Below, in pieces: positions 27,379 through 35,251 of a stretch of DNA of 64,000 nucleotides. Under the pieces are notes generated by a model. That model had not been told where the DNA came from, did no database searches, and was given only the letters and a program-made list of their open reading frames with translations. Position numbers and translations under genes: made by a program. The stretch comes from Pseudomonas resinovorans NBRC 106553. GTDB lineage: Bacteria; Pseudomonadota; Gammaproteobacteria; Pseudomonadales; Pseudomonadaceae. Positions within the stretch are counted from its first letter, which is position 1, and every line of letters starts with the position of its first letter. Location: positions 5,022,001 through 5,086,000 of the forward strand of contig NC_021499.1 of assembly GCF_000412695.1 (NCBI RefSeq), read 5' to 3'.

Positions 27379-27723
27379 ATGAAGATCCGAGAACTGGTCC
27401 GCCATTGGGAGCAGAACGCCAAGGGTCGCCTGACCCGCAGCGAGTACAGCATTCACCTGGACCTGGAGTCCGCCGCCCGCCTGGCCGCCCTCTCCGAGAT
27501 GTACCCCAAGCGCAGCGTCGAAGAACTGATCGGCGAACTGGTGGGCGCCGCCCTGGAGGAGCTGGAGGCCAGCTTCCCCTACGTCAAGGGCAGCCAGGTG
27601 GTCGCCACCGACGAACAGGGCGACCCGCTCTATGAGGACATCGGGCCGACGCCGCGCTTCCTGGCCCTTTCCCGCCGTTACCTGCAGCAGCTGAGCGCTC
27701 AGCGCGACAGCACCAATCACTGA
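27379..27723 (+). CDS. conserved small hypothetical protein
   Basis: A 114-residue soluble protein (MKIRELVRHWEQNAKGRL...). Two starts fit: ATG 27379 with GAGG five bases upstream, or GTG 27373 with its own GAGG. It reads as helical with a ribbon-helix-helix-like central stretch (YSIHLDLESAARLAALSEMYPKRS), recalling small DNA-binding folds, though this is only pattern resemblance. Its stop overlaps the convergent cadR stop by seven bases. A homologue is present, as I recall, beside ppc in P. aeruginosa. The function is unknown. Confidence 0.78.
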   Translation: MKIRELVRHWEQNAKGRLTRSEYSIHLDLESAARLAALSEMYPKRSVEELIGELVGAALEELEASFPYVKGSQVVATDEQGDPLYEDIGPTPRFLALSRRYLQQLSAQRDSTNH

Positions 27724-28187
27724 CCTCGACGGTGTACGCCGGGCACATGCAAATGCCCGGCGTGGGCGCATTCCTCGCTGACCACCGGCGGCGGGCCCGG
27801 CTGCTCCAGTTCGCGGAGGATGCCGCAGGCCTCGCTGGCGCCCTCGCCACGGCAGCGCGCGCGCAGGTCGCGCAATTGCTCGCGTAGCGACAGCAGCTCG
27901 GTAATGCGCACTTCCACATGGTGCAGGTGCTCGTCGATCAGCCGGTTGGCCGTGGCGCAATCCGCCTCGGGGCGGTCGCGCAGGGCCAGCAGCGCGCGGA
28001 TCTCGTCCTGGGTCATGTCCAGCGAACGGCAGTGGCGGATAAAGGACAGCCGCTCTACATGGACCGTGTCGTACTGCCGGTAGTTGCCCGCGCTGCGCGA
28101 GGGCGCCGGCAGCAGCCCTTCGCGCTCGTAGTAACGGATGGTTTCCACCGGGCAGTCGGTGAGGGTCGCCAGTTCGCCGATCTTCAT
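27717..28187 (-). CDS. cadR: MerR-family cadmium/lead-responsive regulator CadR
   Basis: A 156-residue MerR-family regulator. Residues 1-70 are the winged-helix domain (MKIGELATLTDCPVETIRYYEREGLLP), followed by the dimerisation helix. Metal ligands fit the CadR/PbrR/ZntR group: Cys77, Cys112 and Cys121, with the last two in the loop RCRGEGASEAC. A C-terminal tail rich in histidine (HAGHLHVPGVH) recalls the extra metal site of CadR proteins. It is divergent from the P-type ATPase gene across a classic MerR promoter. The choice of CadR over ZntR rests on the loop, the tail and synteny. Confidence 0.88.
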   Translation of the reverse strand: MKIGELATLTDCPVETIRYYEREGLLPAPSRSAGNYRQYDTVHVERLSFIRHCRSLDMTQDEIRALLALRDRPEADCATANRLIDEHLHHVEVRITELLSLREQLRDLRARCRGEGASEACGILRELEQPGPPPVVSEECAHAGHLHVPGVHRRGQ

Positions 28188-28200
28188 TGCCTGACTCCGC

Positions 28201-28231
28201 TTGACTCTGTAGTTGCTACAGGGTGTGCAAT
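28201..28231 (+). promoter_or_regulatory. MerR-type cadA promoter and CadR operator
   Basis: A -35 box TTGACT (28201-28206) and a -10 box TGCAAT (28226-28231) are separated by 19 bases, longer than the usual 17. The spacer holds the dyad CTGTAG-ttg-CTACAG (28207-28221). This is the diagnostic design of promoters that MerR-family activators untwist on metal binding. Confidence 0.88.
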
Positions 28232-28262
28232 GGCCATCGAAGCGTCAAACAGGAATTGACCC

Positions 28263-30464
28263 ATGAGCCACCATTGCTGCCACGACCATGACCACGCCCC
28301 CCGCTCCGCCACGCCGGACCTGGCGGCCATCGCTGCCAGCGCCGAGCCGCGCTGGAGCAGCCTGCGCATCGACGCCATGGACTGCCCCACCGAGGAGCGC
28401 CTGATCCGCGATGCCCTGGGCAAGGTCCCGGCCATCGAGGCGCTGGAATTCAACCTGATGCAGCGCCTGCTGCGGGTGCGCCACCGCTTCGACGACGCCG
28501 AGCCCCTGCAGCGGCTGATCGAAAGCCTCGGCATGCAGGCGGTGCCGCTGGCCGAAGGCGCCGCCGCCACGGCCCCCGCCCAGGCGCAGAAGCCCTGGTG
28601 GCCGCTGGCCCTGGCCGGTGTCGCCGCCCTGGCGGCGGAAGCCTGCGAATGGTTCGATCTCACGCCCGAGTGGGTGATCGCCGCCCTGGCCATACTGGCC
28701 ATCCTCGGCGCCGGCCTGCCCACCTACAAGAAGGGCTGGATCGCCCTGAAGAACCGCAACCTGAACATCAACGCGCTGATGAGCATCGCCGTGACCGGCG
28801 CCCTGCTGATCGGCCAGTGGCCGGAAGCGGCCATGGTCAGCGTGCTGTTCGCCATCGCCGAACTGATCGAGGCCCGCTCCCTGGAGCGGGCGCGCGACGC
28901 CATTCGCGGCCTGCTGCAACTGGCCCCGGAGCAGGCCACGGTGTTCGAAGACGGCCAATGGCGCGAACGCCCCGCCCGCGAGGTACAGCCCGGCGCGCGG
29001 CTGCGAGTGCGCCCCGGTGAGCGCATCGCCCTGGATGGCGAAGTCCTCGGCGGCCGTTCCAGCGTCAACCAGGCGCCCATCACCGGAGAGAGCCTGCCGG
29101 TGGAGAAGGACCTGGGCGACCCGCTGTTCGCCGGCACCATCAATGGCGAGGGCGAACTGGAATACCGCGCCACCCGTGCCACCGACGACAGCACCCTGGC
29201 GCGCATCATCCACGCCGTGGAAGCCGCCCAGGGCTCGCGGGCACCGACCCAGCGCTTCGTCGACCAGTTCTCGCGCATTTACACCCCGGTGGTGATTCTC
29301 ATCGCGGTGTTCACCGCGCTGCTGCCGCCCCTGCTGCTGGGCGGCGCCTGGCTCGACTGGCTGTACCGCGCCCTGGTGCTGCTGGTAATCGCCTGCCCCT
29401 GCGCCCTGGTGATTTCCACCCCCGTGACCATCGTCAGCGGCCTGGCCGCGGCGGCGCGAGGCGGCATCCTGATCAAGGGCGGGGTGTTCCTCGAACTCGG
29501 CCGCAAGCTGGCCTGGATCGCCCTGGACAAGACCGGCACCCTGACCGAAGGCCGCCCTCGGCAGACCGACCTGGAGTTGCTGCAACCGTCCGCAGGCAAA
29601 GCGCGCGCCCTGGCCGCCAGCCTGGCGGCACGTTCCGACCACCCGGTGTCCCAGGCGGTGGCCCGCGCCGCGGAAGCCGACGGCATCGCCCTTTATGCCG
29701 TGGACGGCCTGGCCGCCCTGCCCGGCCGGGGCGTCACCGGGTTGATCGAAGGCCGCGTCTATCACCTGGGCAATCACCGCCTGATCGAGGAACTCGGCCT
29801 CTGCTCGGCGCAACTGGAAGCCCGCCTGGACGCCCTGGAGGCCCAGGGCAAGACGGTGGTGGCGCTGTGCAGCGAACAGGCCGTGCTGGCCCTGTTCGCC
29901 GTGGCCGATACCCTGCGCGACAGCAGCCGCGAAGCCATAGCCCAACTGCATGCCCTGGGGGTGAAGACGCTGATGCTCTCCGGCGACAACCAGCACACGG
30001 TGCAGGCCATCGCCAATCAGGTGGGCGTGGATGACGCGCGCGGCAACCTGCTGCCCGAAGACAAGCTGGCGGAGATCGGCCTGCGCCAGGCCGGTGGCGT
30101 GCCGGTGGGCATGGTCGGCGACGGCATCAACGACGCGCCGGCCCTGGCCCGCGCCGACATCGGCTTCGCCATGGGCGCCGCCGGTACCGACACCGCTATC
30201 GAAACCGCCGGCGTGGCGCTGATGGACGACGACCTGCGCAAGCTGCCGCAGTTCATCCGCCTGTCCCACCGCACCCATCGCGTGCTGATGCAGAACATCA
30301 GCCTGGCGCTGGGCATCAAGGCGGTCTTCCTGGTGCTGACGCTGATGGGTGAAGGCACCCTGTGGATGGCGGTGTTCGCCGACATGGGCGCCAGCCTGCT
30401 GGTGGTGTTCAACGGGATGCGGCTGCTTTCTCCCCTCTCCCTCCGGGAGAGGGGCCGGGGGTGA
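28263..30464 (+). CDS. cadA: heavy-metal P1B-type ATPase CadA (Cd/Zn/Pb export)
   Basis: A 733-residue metal-exporting ATPase. The N-terminus is a Cys/His cluster (MSHHCCHDHDH). A heavy-metal-associated domain follows with MDCPTEE (Cys41), which lacks the second cysteine of the usual CxxC. The membrane metal site is CPC at 378-380 (IACPCALVIST), the phosphorylation site DKTGT starts at Asp422, and the hinge is GDGINDAPAL. It is controlled by the divergent CadR promoter. The last ~13 residues (LLSPLSLRERGRG) are encoded by an intergenic repeat at 30431-30536, so the natural C-terminus has been replaced or extended by repeat sequence. Confidence 0.93.
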   Translation: MSHHCCHDHDHAPRSATPDLAAIAASAEPRWSSLRIDAMDCPTEERLIRDALGKVPAIEALEFNLMQRLLRVRHRFDDAEPLQRLIESLGMQAVPLAEGAAATAPAQAQKPWWPLALAGVAALAAEACEWFDLTPEWVIAALAILAILGAGLPTYKKGWIALKNRNLNINALMSIAVTGALLIGQWPEAAMVSVLFAIAELIEARSLERARDAIRGLLQLAPEQATVFEDGQWRERPAREVQPGARLRVRPGERIALDGEVLGGRSSVNQAPITGESLPVEKDLGDPLFAGTINGEGELEYRATRATDDSTLARIIHAVEAAQGSRAPTQRFVDQFSRIYTPVVILIAVFTALLPPLLLGGAWLDWLYRALVLLVIACPCALVISTPVTIVSGLAAAARGGILIKGGVFLELGRKLAWIALDKTGTLTEGRPRQTDLELLQPSAGKARALAASLAARSDHPVSQAVARAAEADGIALYAVDGLAALPGRGVTGLIEGRVYHLGNHRLIEELGLCSAQLEARLDALEAQGKTVVALCSEQAVLALFAVADTLRDSSREAIAQLHALGVKTLMLSGDNQHTVQAIANQVGVDDARGNLLPEDKLAEIGLRQAGGVPVGMVGDGINDAPALARADIGFAMGAAGTDTAIETAGVALMDDDLRKLPQFIRLSHRTHRVLMQNISLALGIKAVFLVLTLMGEGTLWMAVFADMGASLLVVFNGMRLLSPLSLRERGRG

Positions 30465-30536
30465 GGGTAGTCCGAGTCCACTCGGTGTTTCCCTCACCCC
30501 AACCCTCTCCCAAAGGGAGAGGGAGATTTCGCACCT
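30431..30536. repeat. CCCTCTCCC inverted repeat, copy A, overlapping cadA 3' end
   Basis: Two hairpin arms, TCCCCTCTCCC-tccg-GGGAGAGGGG and CCCTCTCCC-aaa-GGGAGAGGG, are separated by a spacer holding CCACTCGGTGTTTCCCTCACCCC. Copies B (51611-51754) and C (54651-54769) share this order. The first arm supplies the last codons of cadA. Confidence 0.88.
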
Positions 30537-30546
30537 GCCCGCGCCC

Positions 30547-30571
30547 TTCGCGATTGAAATCGCTCCTACAA
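30547..30571. repeat. short GCGATTGAAATCGC hairpin repeat
   Basis: TTCGCGATTGAAATCGCTCCTAC contains the GCGATT / AATCGC hairpin followed by the GTAGGAGC end of the family. Read on the minus strand its GTAG supplies the TAG stop codon of the macro-domain gene. Relatives are at 32340-32380 and 56354-56451. Confidence 0.75.
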
Positions 30572-31069
30572 CGCCAGCGCGTCCTGGTAGACCTTCACCA
30601 TGTCCGCGCCGAAGGCCACCAACAGCGCTTCCTTCAGGCTGCTGCCAGACGGCCTGGGCCGCTTCAGTTCGGCCACCGCGATGCGCGCCGCCGCCTCCAG
30701 CGGATAGCCGTACACCCCGCAGCTGATGGCCGGGAAGGCGATGCTGGCGAGCCCTTCGGCGTCGGCCAGGGCCAGGCTGTTGCGGTAGCAGTTGGCGAGG
30801 AGTTCGGCTTCGCGATGACCGCCGCCGTGCCAGACCGGCCCAACCGTGTGGATCACGAAGCGCGCCGGCAGGCGAAAGCCGGGGGTGATGCGCGCCTCGC
30901 CCGTGGGGCAGCCGCCAAGGGTGCGGCAATGGGCGAGGAGTTCGGGGCCGGCGGCGCGGTGGATGGCGCCGTCGACGCCGCCACCGCCCAGTAACGAAGA
31001 GTTCGCGGCGTTGACTATGGCGTCCACCGCGAGTGTGGTGATGTCGCCTTGCCAGATCTTCAGGTCCAT
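30566..31069 (-). CDS. macro-domain ADP-ribose-binding protein (YmdB-like deacetylase)
   Basis: A 167-residue single macro domain, the family that hydrolyses O-acetyl-ADP-ribose and in some members removes ADP-ribose from proteins or nucleic acid. Signature segments are [23 protein letters not shown] (ADP-ribose loop, split here by residues 16-38), [15 protein letters not shown] near 68-82 and [13 protein letters not shown] near 115-127. It is last in a minus-strand group with a 107-residue membrane protein and a hydrolase. Its stop codon falls inside an intergenic repeat. Confidence 0.92.
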   Translation of the reverse strand: MDLKIWQGDITTLAVDAIVNAANSSLLGGGGVDGAIHRAAGPELLAHCRTLGGCPTGEARITPGFRLPARFVIHTVGPVWHGGGHREAELLANCYRNSLALADAEGLASIAFPAISCGVYGYPLEAAARIAVAELKRPRPSGSSLKEALLVAFGADMVKVYQDALAL

Positions 31070-31100
31070 GACGGATACCTCCCTGGCAAAGGCTAGCCCC

Positions 31101-31424
31101 TTACTTGACCTCTTGCGGGGTCTCCTGCCCCATGCAGCGCACGGCCTTCTTGCGGTTGTCCACCAGCACGCCGGTCAGGCCCTTCTGCTGGGTGTCGAAC
31201 AGCACCAGCACGCCGTCGATGCACTGGGCGACCTGGGCGGCGGGTTCGAGCGAAACCTTGTAGTCCTCCCCGGGCATGGTCTTGAGCATGGTGAAGTCGG
31301 ACAGCAGCAGGGCGTCCTCGGGTTTGGCGAAGTGCAGGTAACCGTAGTACCAGAGCACCATCACGGTGCCGACAATGCTGCCGATGCCGGTGAGGATCAG
31401 CGGGATGGGGTTGCGTTCGCTCAT
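31101..31424 (-). CDS. hypothetical protein with one N-terminal membrane segment
   Basis: A 107-residue protein ([16 protein letters not shown]...). Residues 8-27 form a membrane helix, and the rest is a small soluble domain containing two cysteines (QCIDGV and VRCMGQ) that could form a disulfide if periplasmic. The ATG overlaps the stop of the lipoprotein hydrolase gene by four bases (ATGA), so the two are coupled. I do not recognise the family. Confidence 0.78.
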   Translation of the reverse strand: MSERNPIPLILTGIGSIVGTVMVLWYYGYLHFAKPEDALLLSDFTMLKTMPGEDYKVSLEPAAQVAQCIDGVLVLFDTQQKGLTGVLVDNRKKAVRCMGQETPQEVK

Positions 31425-32317
31425 TGGGGACTCTCTGTATTCGGGACTTCGGCCAGCCGGCGCAATCCCACGAAACCCTTCGGGTCTTCGAGGTAGAGCA
31501 GCATCACCTGCCGCCAGGTGGGGTCGGCGAAGGTCTGCACATGGCCACCGCGGACCGGCTGGAACACCCGCGGCGGGGGCGCAGCTTGATACAAGCGCAC
31601 GCCGTTGGAAAGGGGTACCACCGGATCGTCGATGCTGTGGTAGATCAGCATGGGCAGCCCCTCCAGGGCGCCGATGCCACGAATGGCGCTCTCCCCGTCC
31701 GGTATCAGCCAGGACAGCGGCACCTGCAACGGCCAGGTGAGCCAGACATTGCCCAGGCTGTAGCGCGCCACTTCGCGGTAGCTGGCGGGCACGCCGTCCA
31801 GCACCAGGGCCTTGAGCCTGGCCCTGCGCTCGGGCCGTTCGGCCAGGTAGTGCACCGCCAGCGCCCCGCCGATGCTCTGGCCCAGAAGCACCACCGGCTT
31901 GCCCTGCACCTCCGGCGCCTGGTCCAGCCAGGCGAAGGCGGCGTCGATATCCTGGTAGAGCGCCGGCAGGCTCGGCGAACCCTCGGAGTGGCCATAGCCG
32001 CGGTAATCCAGCAGCAGCACCTGGTAGCCCTGGGCCGGCAACCACCAGCTGCCGCCCAGGTGGGTGGCGACATTGCCGCCATTGCCATGCAGGTGCAGCA
32101 CCGTGCCCTTGACCTCCACCCCCGGCTTGGCCGGCAGCCACCAGGCGTGCAGGTGCGTACCGTCGGCGGCCACCAGGCTGATGTCGCGGTACTCCAGCTT
32201 GGCTTTTTCCGGGGTGAAGGGGACGTAGGTGTCGGGGTAGAACAGCAGAGAGCTGCAGCCCTGCAGGAACAGCACGGCAAGGAGCAGCGGCAAGAGGCGG
32301 GAAGCAGGCATGTGCAT
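31421..32317 (-). CDS. alpha/beta-hydrolase lipoprotein
   Basis: A 298-residue hydrolase with a lipoprotein signal (LFLQGC, Cys21). An internal ATG at 32311 is an alternative start, and AGGAAGG fits either. The alpha/beta-hydrolase fold shows the oxyanion motif HLHGNGGN, the nucleophile elbow GQSIGG (serine), the acid in DDPVVPLSNG and the catalytic histidine in RGGHVQTF. It resembles the BEM46/YfhR-like subgroup. It should sit in the periplasm or outer membrane, and no substrate can be assigned. Translational coupling to the following 107-residue membrane protein suggests a shared envelope role. Confidence 0.88.
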   Translation of the reverse strand: MHMPASRLLPLLLAVLFLQGCSSLLFYPDTYVPFTPEKAKLEYRDISLVAADGTHLHAWWLPAKPGVEVKGTVLHLHGNGGNVATHLGGSWWLPAQGYQVLLLDYRGYGHSEGSPSLPALYQDIDAAFAWLDQAPEVQGKPVVLLGQSIGGALAVHYLAERPERRARLKALVLDGVPASYREVARYSLGNVWLTWPLQVPLSWLIPDGESAIRGIGALEGLPMLIYHSIDDPVVPLSNGVRLYQAAPPPRVFQPVRGGHVQTFADPTWRQVMLLYLEDPKGFVGLRRLAEVPNTESPQ

Positions 32318-32339
32318 TTCCTTCCTGGAACATCACAGG

Positions 32340-32380
32340 CCAGCCCTGCGGGCTGGTTGGCGAATGAATTCGCCCCTACG
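32340..32380. repeat. hairpins CCAGCCC-tgc-GGGCTGG and GGCGAATGAATTCGCC
   Basis: Two short palindromes side by side in the gap between the hydrolase and QEGLA genes. The second belongs to the GCGAATGAATTCGC / CCCCTAC family also seen at 56354-56451. Confidence 0.7.
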
Positions 32381-32433
32381 GGATCGCGGCATTCGTTCGC
32401 CGAGGCCCCCAAGCGGGGCGCTCGGCACGGCCA

Positions 32434-33723
32434 TCAGATGATATTGGCGTAGTCCGCCTCGATGCGGTCCAGGCTCAGGTGGTTGAGGAAGTTGGAGAAG
32501 CACATCCAGGCCGACAGTGCGTTGAGGTCGCGGAACTGCGGCGGCAGGTACTTGGGCGGTATCACCAGGCCTTCGTCCACCAGTTGGCGCAGGGTGCGGG
32601 TGTCTTCCAGGGTGGTCTTGCCGCAGAACAGCAGGGGGATCTGCTCCAGCTTGCCCTTGCGCACGGCGAGCTGGATGTAGTTGTAGATCAGGATGAAACC
32701 CTTCAGGTAGGACAGGTCCTTGGTGAAGGGCAAGCCCCCCGGCAGCGAGCCACGGAAGGCGCGACTGGCGCTGCCGTAGCTCTCCTCCATGCTGTACCCC
32801 TGCTCGCGGTAGAAATGGTAGATGTCGAGGAAGTTGGCCCCCTCCTCCGCCATGTGGATGGCCCGGGTACGGTTGGTCAGCTTGCGCAGGCGGGTCGGAT
32901 AGGAGGCGAAGGCGATCACTTCCATCAGGATCGCCAGGCCCTCCTGGGTCACGGTGGACGACGGCGGGCCCTTGGCGAGGAAGGTGCAGATCGGCTGGTT
33001 CTGGCCATTCAGGGTGGTGCCGACGTGCACCAGCCCCTCGTGGACCTCCAGGGCGCGCACGTCGCGTTCGTTGAACATGGCGTCGGCGCGGATCTTGATG
33101 TAGTCGGCGCCCGCCGCGGCGTCGGCGACTATGCCGTCGGACTCGAAGACGCGGATGGTGTCATCGCCGAAGACCGCGCCCAGGCGGCTCTGCAGCATGT
33201 CCACGGCATCCTTGGCGGCGAGGGTCTTGGGTTCGTCCTTGAGGTCGCCGCGATCGTCGATCTTGTTCAGGTAGTCCGAGAGCATCAGGCCAAGGTCGGC
33301 CAGGGTCGGATCGCCGGCGTGGAAGGCGTCGGAGGCGGCGCCGTAGAGCTCCTGGGAGATCAGGCCGAAATCCGCGGTGCCGCGTGCTTCGAGCATGCGG
33401 ATCACCATCCGGTACTCCTTGCACATGCGCCGCATGATCTGGCCCACCGGATTGAACTGGCCCAGGTGGCGGGTGATGTCGCGCTCGATGTTCTGGAACT
33501 CCAGCTTCTTTTCCACCGAATCGAACGCCAGCGGGCGGCTGTCGTAGTAGGCGCGGTCCACCTCGGGCATGGACTTGCCCTTGTGCTTGAGGAAGCTCTG
33601 GCGAACGCTGTCGTCCCACTTCACCGCGTCCAGCACGCGAATCGGCGTCTGCGCCTGGACGATGCGGTCGGAGAGCGCGCGGATGGTCTTCTGGTAATCG
33701 TCGGGCAGTTTACGGCGGCTCAT
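32434..33723 (-). CDS. QEGLA-motif DUF1704 protein, putative metallopeptidase
   Basis: A 429-residue protein of the family named flavohemoglobin expression-modulating QEGLA motif protein (DUF1704). The start is MSRRKLPDDYQK at ATG 33723. It contains HEGLVH at residues 228-233, an HExxxH zinc motif, and the name-giving QEGLA at 260-264 with Glu261 as a possible third ligand. Eukaryotic DUF1704 members (MATCAP) are tyrosine carboxypeptidases, so peptidase activity is plausible. The bacterial substrate is unknown and the flavohemoglobin name may mislead. A lipoprotein gene ends seven bases upstream, so the two form an operon. Confidence 0.88.
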   Translation of the reverse strand: MSRRKLPDDYQKTIRALSDRIVQAQTPIRVLDAVKWDDSVRQSFLKHKGKSMPEVDRAYYDSRPLAFDSVEKKLEFQNIERDITRHLGQFNPVGQIMRRMCKEYRMVIRMLEARGTADFGLISQELYGAASDAFHAGDPTLADLGLMLSDYLNKIDDRGDLKDEPKTLAAKDAVDMLQSRLGAVFGDDTIRVFESDGIVADAAAGADYIKIRADAMFNERDVRALEVHEGLVHVGTTLNGQNQPICTFLAKGPPSSTVTQEGLAILMEVIAFASYPTRLRKLTNRTRAIHMAEEGANFLDIYHFYREQGYSMEESYGSASRAFRGSLPGGLPFTKDLSYLKGFILIYNYIQLAVRKGKLEQIPLLFCGKTTLEDTRTLRQLVDEGLVIPPKYLPPQFRDLNALSAWMCFSNFLNHLSLDRIEADYANII

Positions 33724-33730
33724 CGGCGGC

Positions 33731-34285
33731 TCACTCCTGGTTGGAACGCTGGTAGCGCGCCACTTCCACGAAAACATCGGAATTGGCCGGGTCGTCCAGC
33801 CAGCCGAACACCACGTCCAGCGGGCTGGTGATCAGCACGCCGTCGCCGTCGGGCAGCTCCACCACCTGGCCTTGCAGATCGCCGCCCTGCAGCTCCTGCT
33901 CGATGCGTTCGACATCCAGGTTGTAGACCACCAGCTCGTTGTCGGTGGTCAGCTCGAAGCCGGCGATGGCGAAGTTGGCGCCGAGTTTCTTCGGCAAGCC
34001 GGCGGAGAGGTACCAGCGGCGGCCATGGTGGGCGACGGTGAAGCCGAACTCCTCCATGCCCTCCAGGTTGTCCTTGCTGCCCTCGAAGCTGCGGGCCTTG
34101 TACAGGTTGGACCCGGAGCGGCTGATCTCCAGGTATTGGCGCTCACCCCATTCGTCCTTGCGGGTCCAGTCCCCGAGCAGGGGGATGGGGGCCGGCTCGT
34201 TGGCCGGAATGGGGTCCTTGAAGGTGACCAGACAGCCGCCCAACAGCAGGAAGGACAGGGCAACCACGGCACGCCAGACTTTCAT
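33731..34285 (-). CDS. hypothetical lipoprotein
   Basis: A 184-residue lipoprotein with signal peptide and lipobox (FLLLGGC, Cys18). The start has a strong AAGGAG site. The mature region looks like a small beta-rich domain (GDWTRKDEWGERQYLEISRSG, GRRWYLSAG, NELVVYNLD) of the kind seen in lipocalin-like or DUF lipoproteins. It is the first gene of a pair with the QEGLA/DUF1704 protein seven bases downstream. I do not recognise a named family; a link to the DUF1704 protein is suggested only by position. Confidence 0.82.
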   Translation of the reverse strand: MKVWRAVVALSFLLLGGCLVTFKDPIPANEPAPIPLLGDWTRKDEWGERQYLEISRSGSNLYKARSFEGSKDNLEGMEEFGFTVAHHGRRWYLSAGLPKKLGANFAIAGFELTTDNELVVYNLDVERIEQELQGGDLQGQVVELPDGDGVLITSPLDVVFGWLDDPANSDVFVEVARYQRSNQE

Positions 34286-34305
34286 CTCGCTCTCCTTGTG
34301 ATAAC

Positions 34306-34330
34306 GAAAAACCCCGCCACGGCGGGGTTG
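34306..34330 (-). terminator. terminator of the TetR gene
   Basis: On the minus strand the stem AACCCCGCC / GGCGGGGTT is followed by TTTTTCG. It lies between the TetR stop and the lipoprotein start, so it separates the regulator from the downstream pair. Confidence 0.85.
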
Positions 34331-34341
34331 GATCTACGCGC

Positions 34342-35055
34342 TTAGAGCCCCATCACCAGGTACAGGTAGCGTTTCAGGACGGCTCGCATCTCGTCGATGT
34401 CGAGGTTTTCCACGCCGTCGAGAAGGCCCTGATATTCCATCCGCAGAATGACGGCCGTCAACACCTTGGCGTCTTCGGCCGGTTCCGCCGACCCCAGCAC
34501 CTGGAAGAAATGCTCCGCGCCCTGGGAGAGTATCCGACGGTGTGCGTCGGCAAGATTACGCAGGCCGGCGTTGAGCAGCGCTTCCTGGCGGAACGCGTGC
34601 TCGGCCAGCAGTTGGTCGCGGTTCTCGTGCAACTGGCTCTGCACGTACTGGATGGCCAGCTCGACTATCTGCTCGGTCATCGCCCGGCGCGAGTCGCCGT
34701 CACGGCTGAGGGCCGCCGCCATCGCCTGGAGATCGTCCTCCACGCTGGCCCAGAAGGCCGCCATCACCGCCGAGCTGCGCTCGACGAACTGGGCGAAGGT
34801 GTCGGTGATGAGGTCGTTGATGTCCTTGAAGTAATAGGTGGTGGCCGACAGCGGCACCTGGGCCTCGGCGGCCACCGCGCGGTGGCGCACGGCGCGCACG
34901 CCGTCGCGGACGATGATGCGCATGGCGGCATCGAGGATCGCCTGGCGGCGCTGTTCGCTGCCCTGGCGGCTGGCCTTGCGGCCTTGGTACTTCACGCTTT
35001 CGGCGACCGCGTTGGCGACGCGGGCGGCACTGTCACTGCGGGACGACTGATTCAA
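34342..35055 (-). CDS. TetR-family transcriptional regulator
   Basis: A regulator of 237 residues if it starts at TTG 35055 (a GGAGGG site is nine bases upstream). An ATG at 35100 would give 252 residues but has no good ribosome site. After a basic N-terminus (SVKYQGRKASRQGSEQRRQ), the DNA-binding domain reads ILDAAMRIIVRDGVRAVRHR and AEAQVPLSATTYYFKDINDL. From memory it corresponds to the regulator next to lysS in P. aeruginosa. A terminator follows directly, so it is a single-gene unit. Its targets are unknown. Confidence 0.87.
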   Translation of the reverse strand: MNQSSRSDSAARVANAVAESVKYQGRKASRQGSEQRRQAILDAAMRIIVRDGVRAVRHRAVAAEAQVPLSATTYYFKDINDLITDTFAQFVERSSAVMAAFWASVEDDLQAMAAALSRDGDSRRAMTEQIVELAIQYVQSQLHENRDQLLAEHAFRQEALLNAGLRNLADAHRRILSQGAEHFFQVLGSAEPAEDAKVLTAVILRMEYQGLLDGVENLDIDEMRAVLKRYLYLVMGL

Positions 35056-35210
35056 GACAGGAAACCCTCCGAACTCACTCAAGGTGAAAGTGTTGACCAT
35101 TTATCCGGCTATTCAATGCCGGTGCAGGTGATATGAGCTCTTTCGACCCTGAAGAGCGACATCTAGGAGCCGCGCCGTGGCAAAAGGTTCGCCGGCAGGA
35201 CGCGGCCAAG

Positions 35211-35238
35211 AAAAAACCGCCCGAAGGCGGTTTTTTTC
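35211..35238 (-). terminator. lysS terminator
   Basis: The stem AACCGCC-ttcg-GGCGGTT is flanked by A and T tracts and lies 14 bases past the lysS stop. On the minus strand it ends in a run of Ts. Confidence 0.92.
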
Positions 35239-35251
35239 TAACTCCGAGCTA

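Noticed and set aside
32434..33723. Assigning a flavohemoglobin-regulating function to the QEGLA protein.
   Set aside because: The name is historical; the sequence shows a zinc-peptidase-like motif and no flavohemoglobin gene is nearby.
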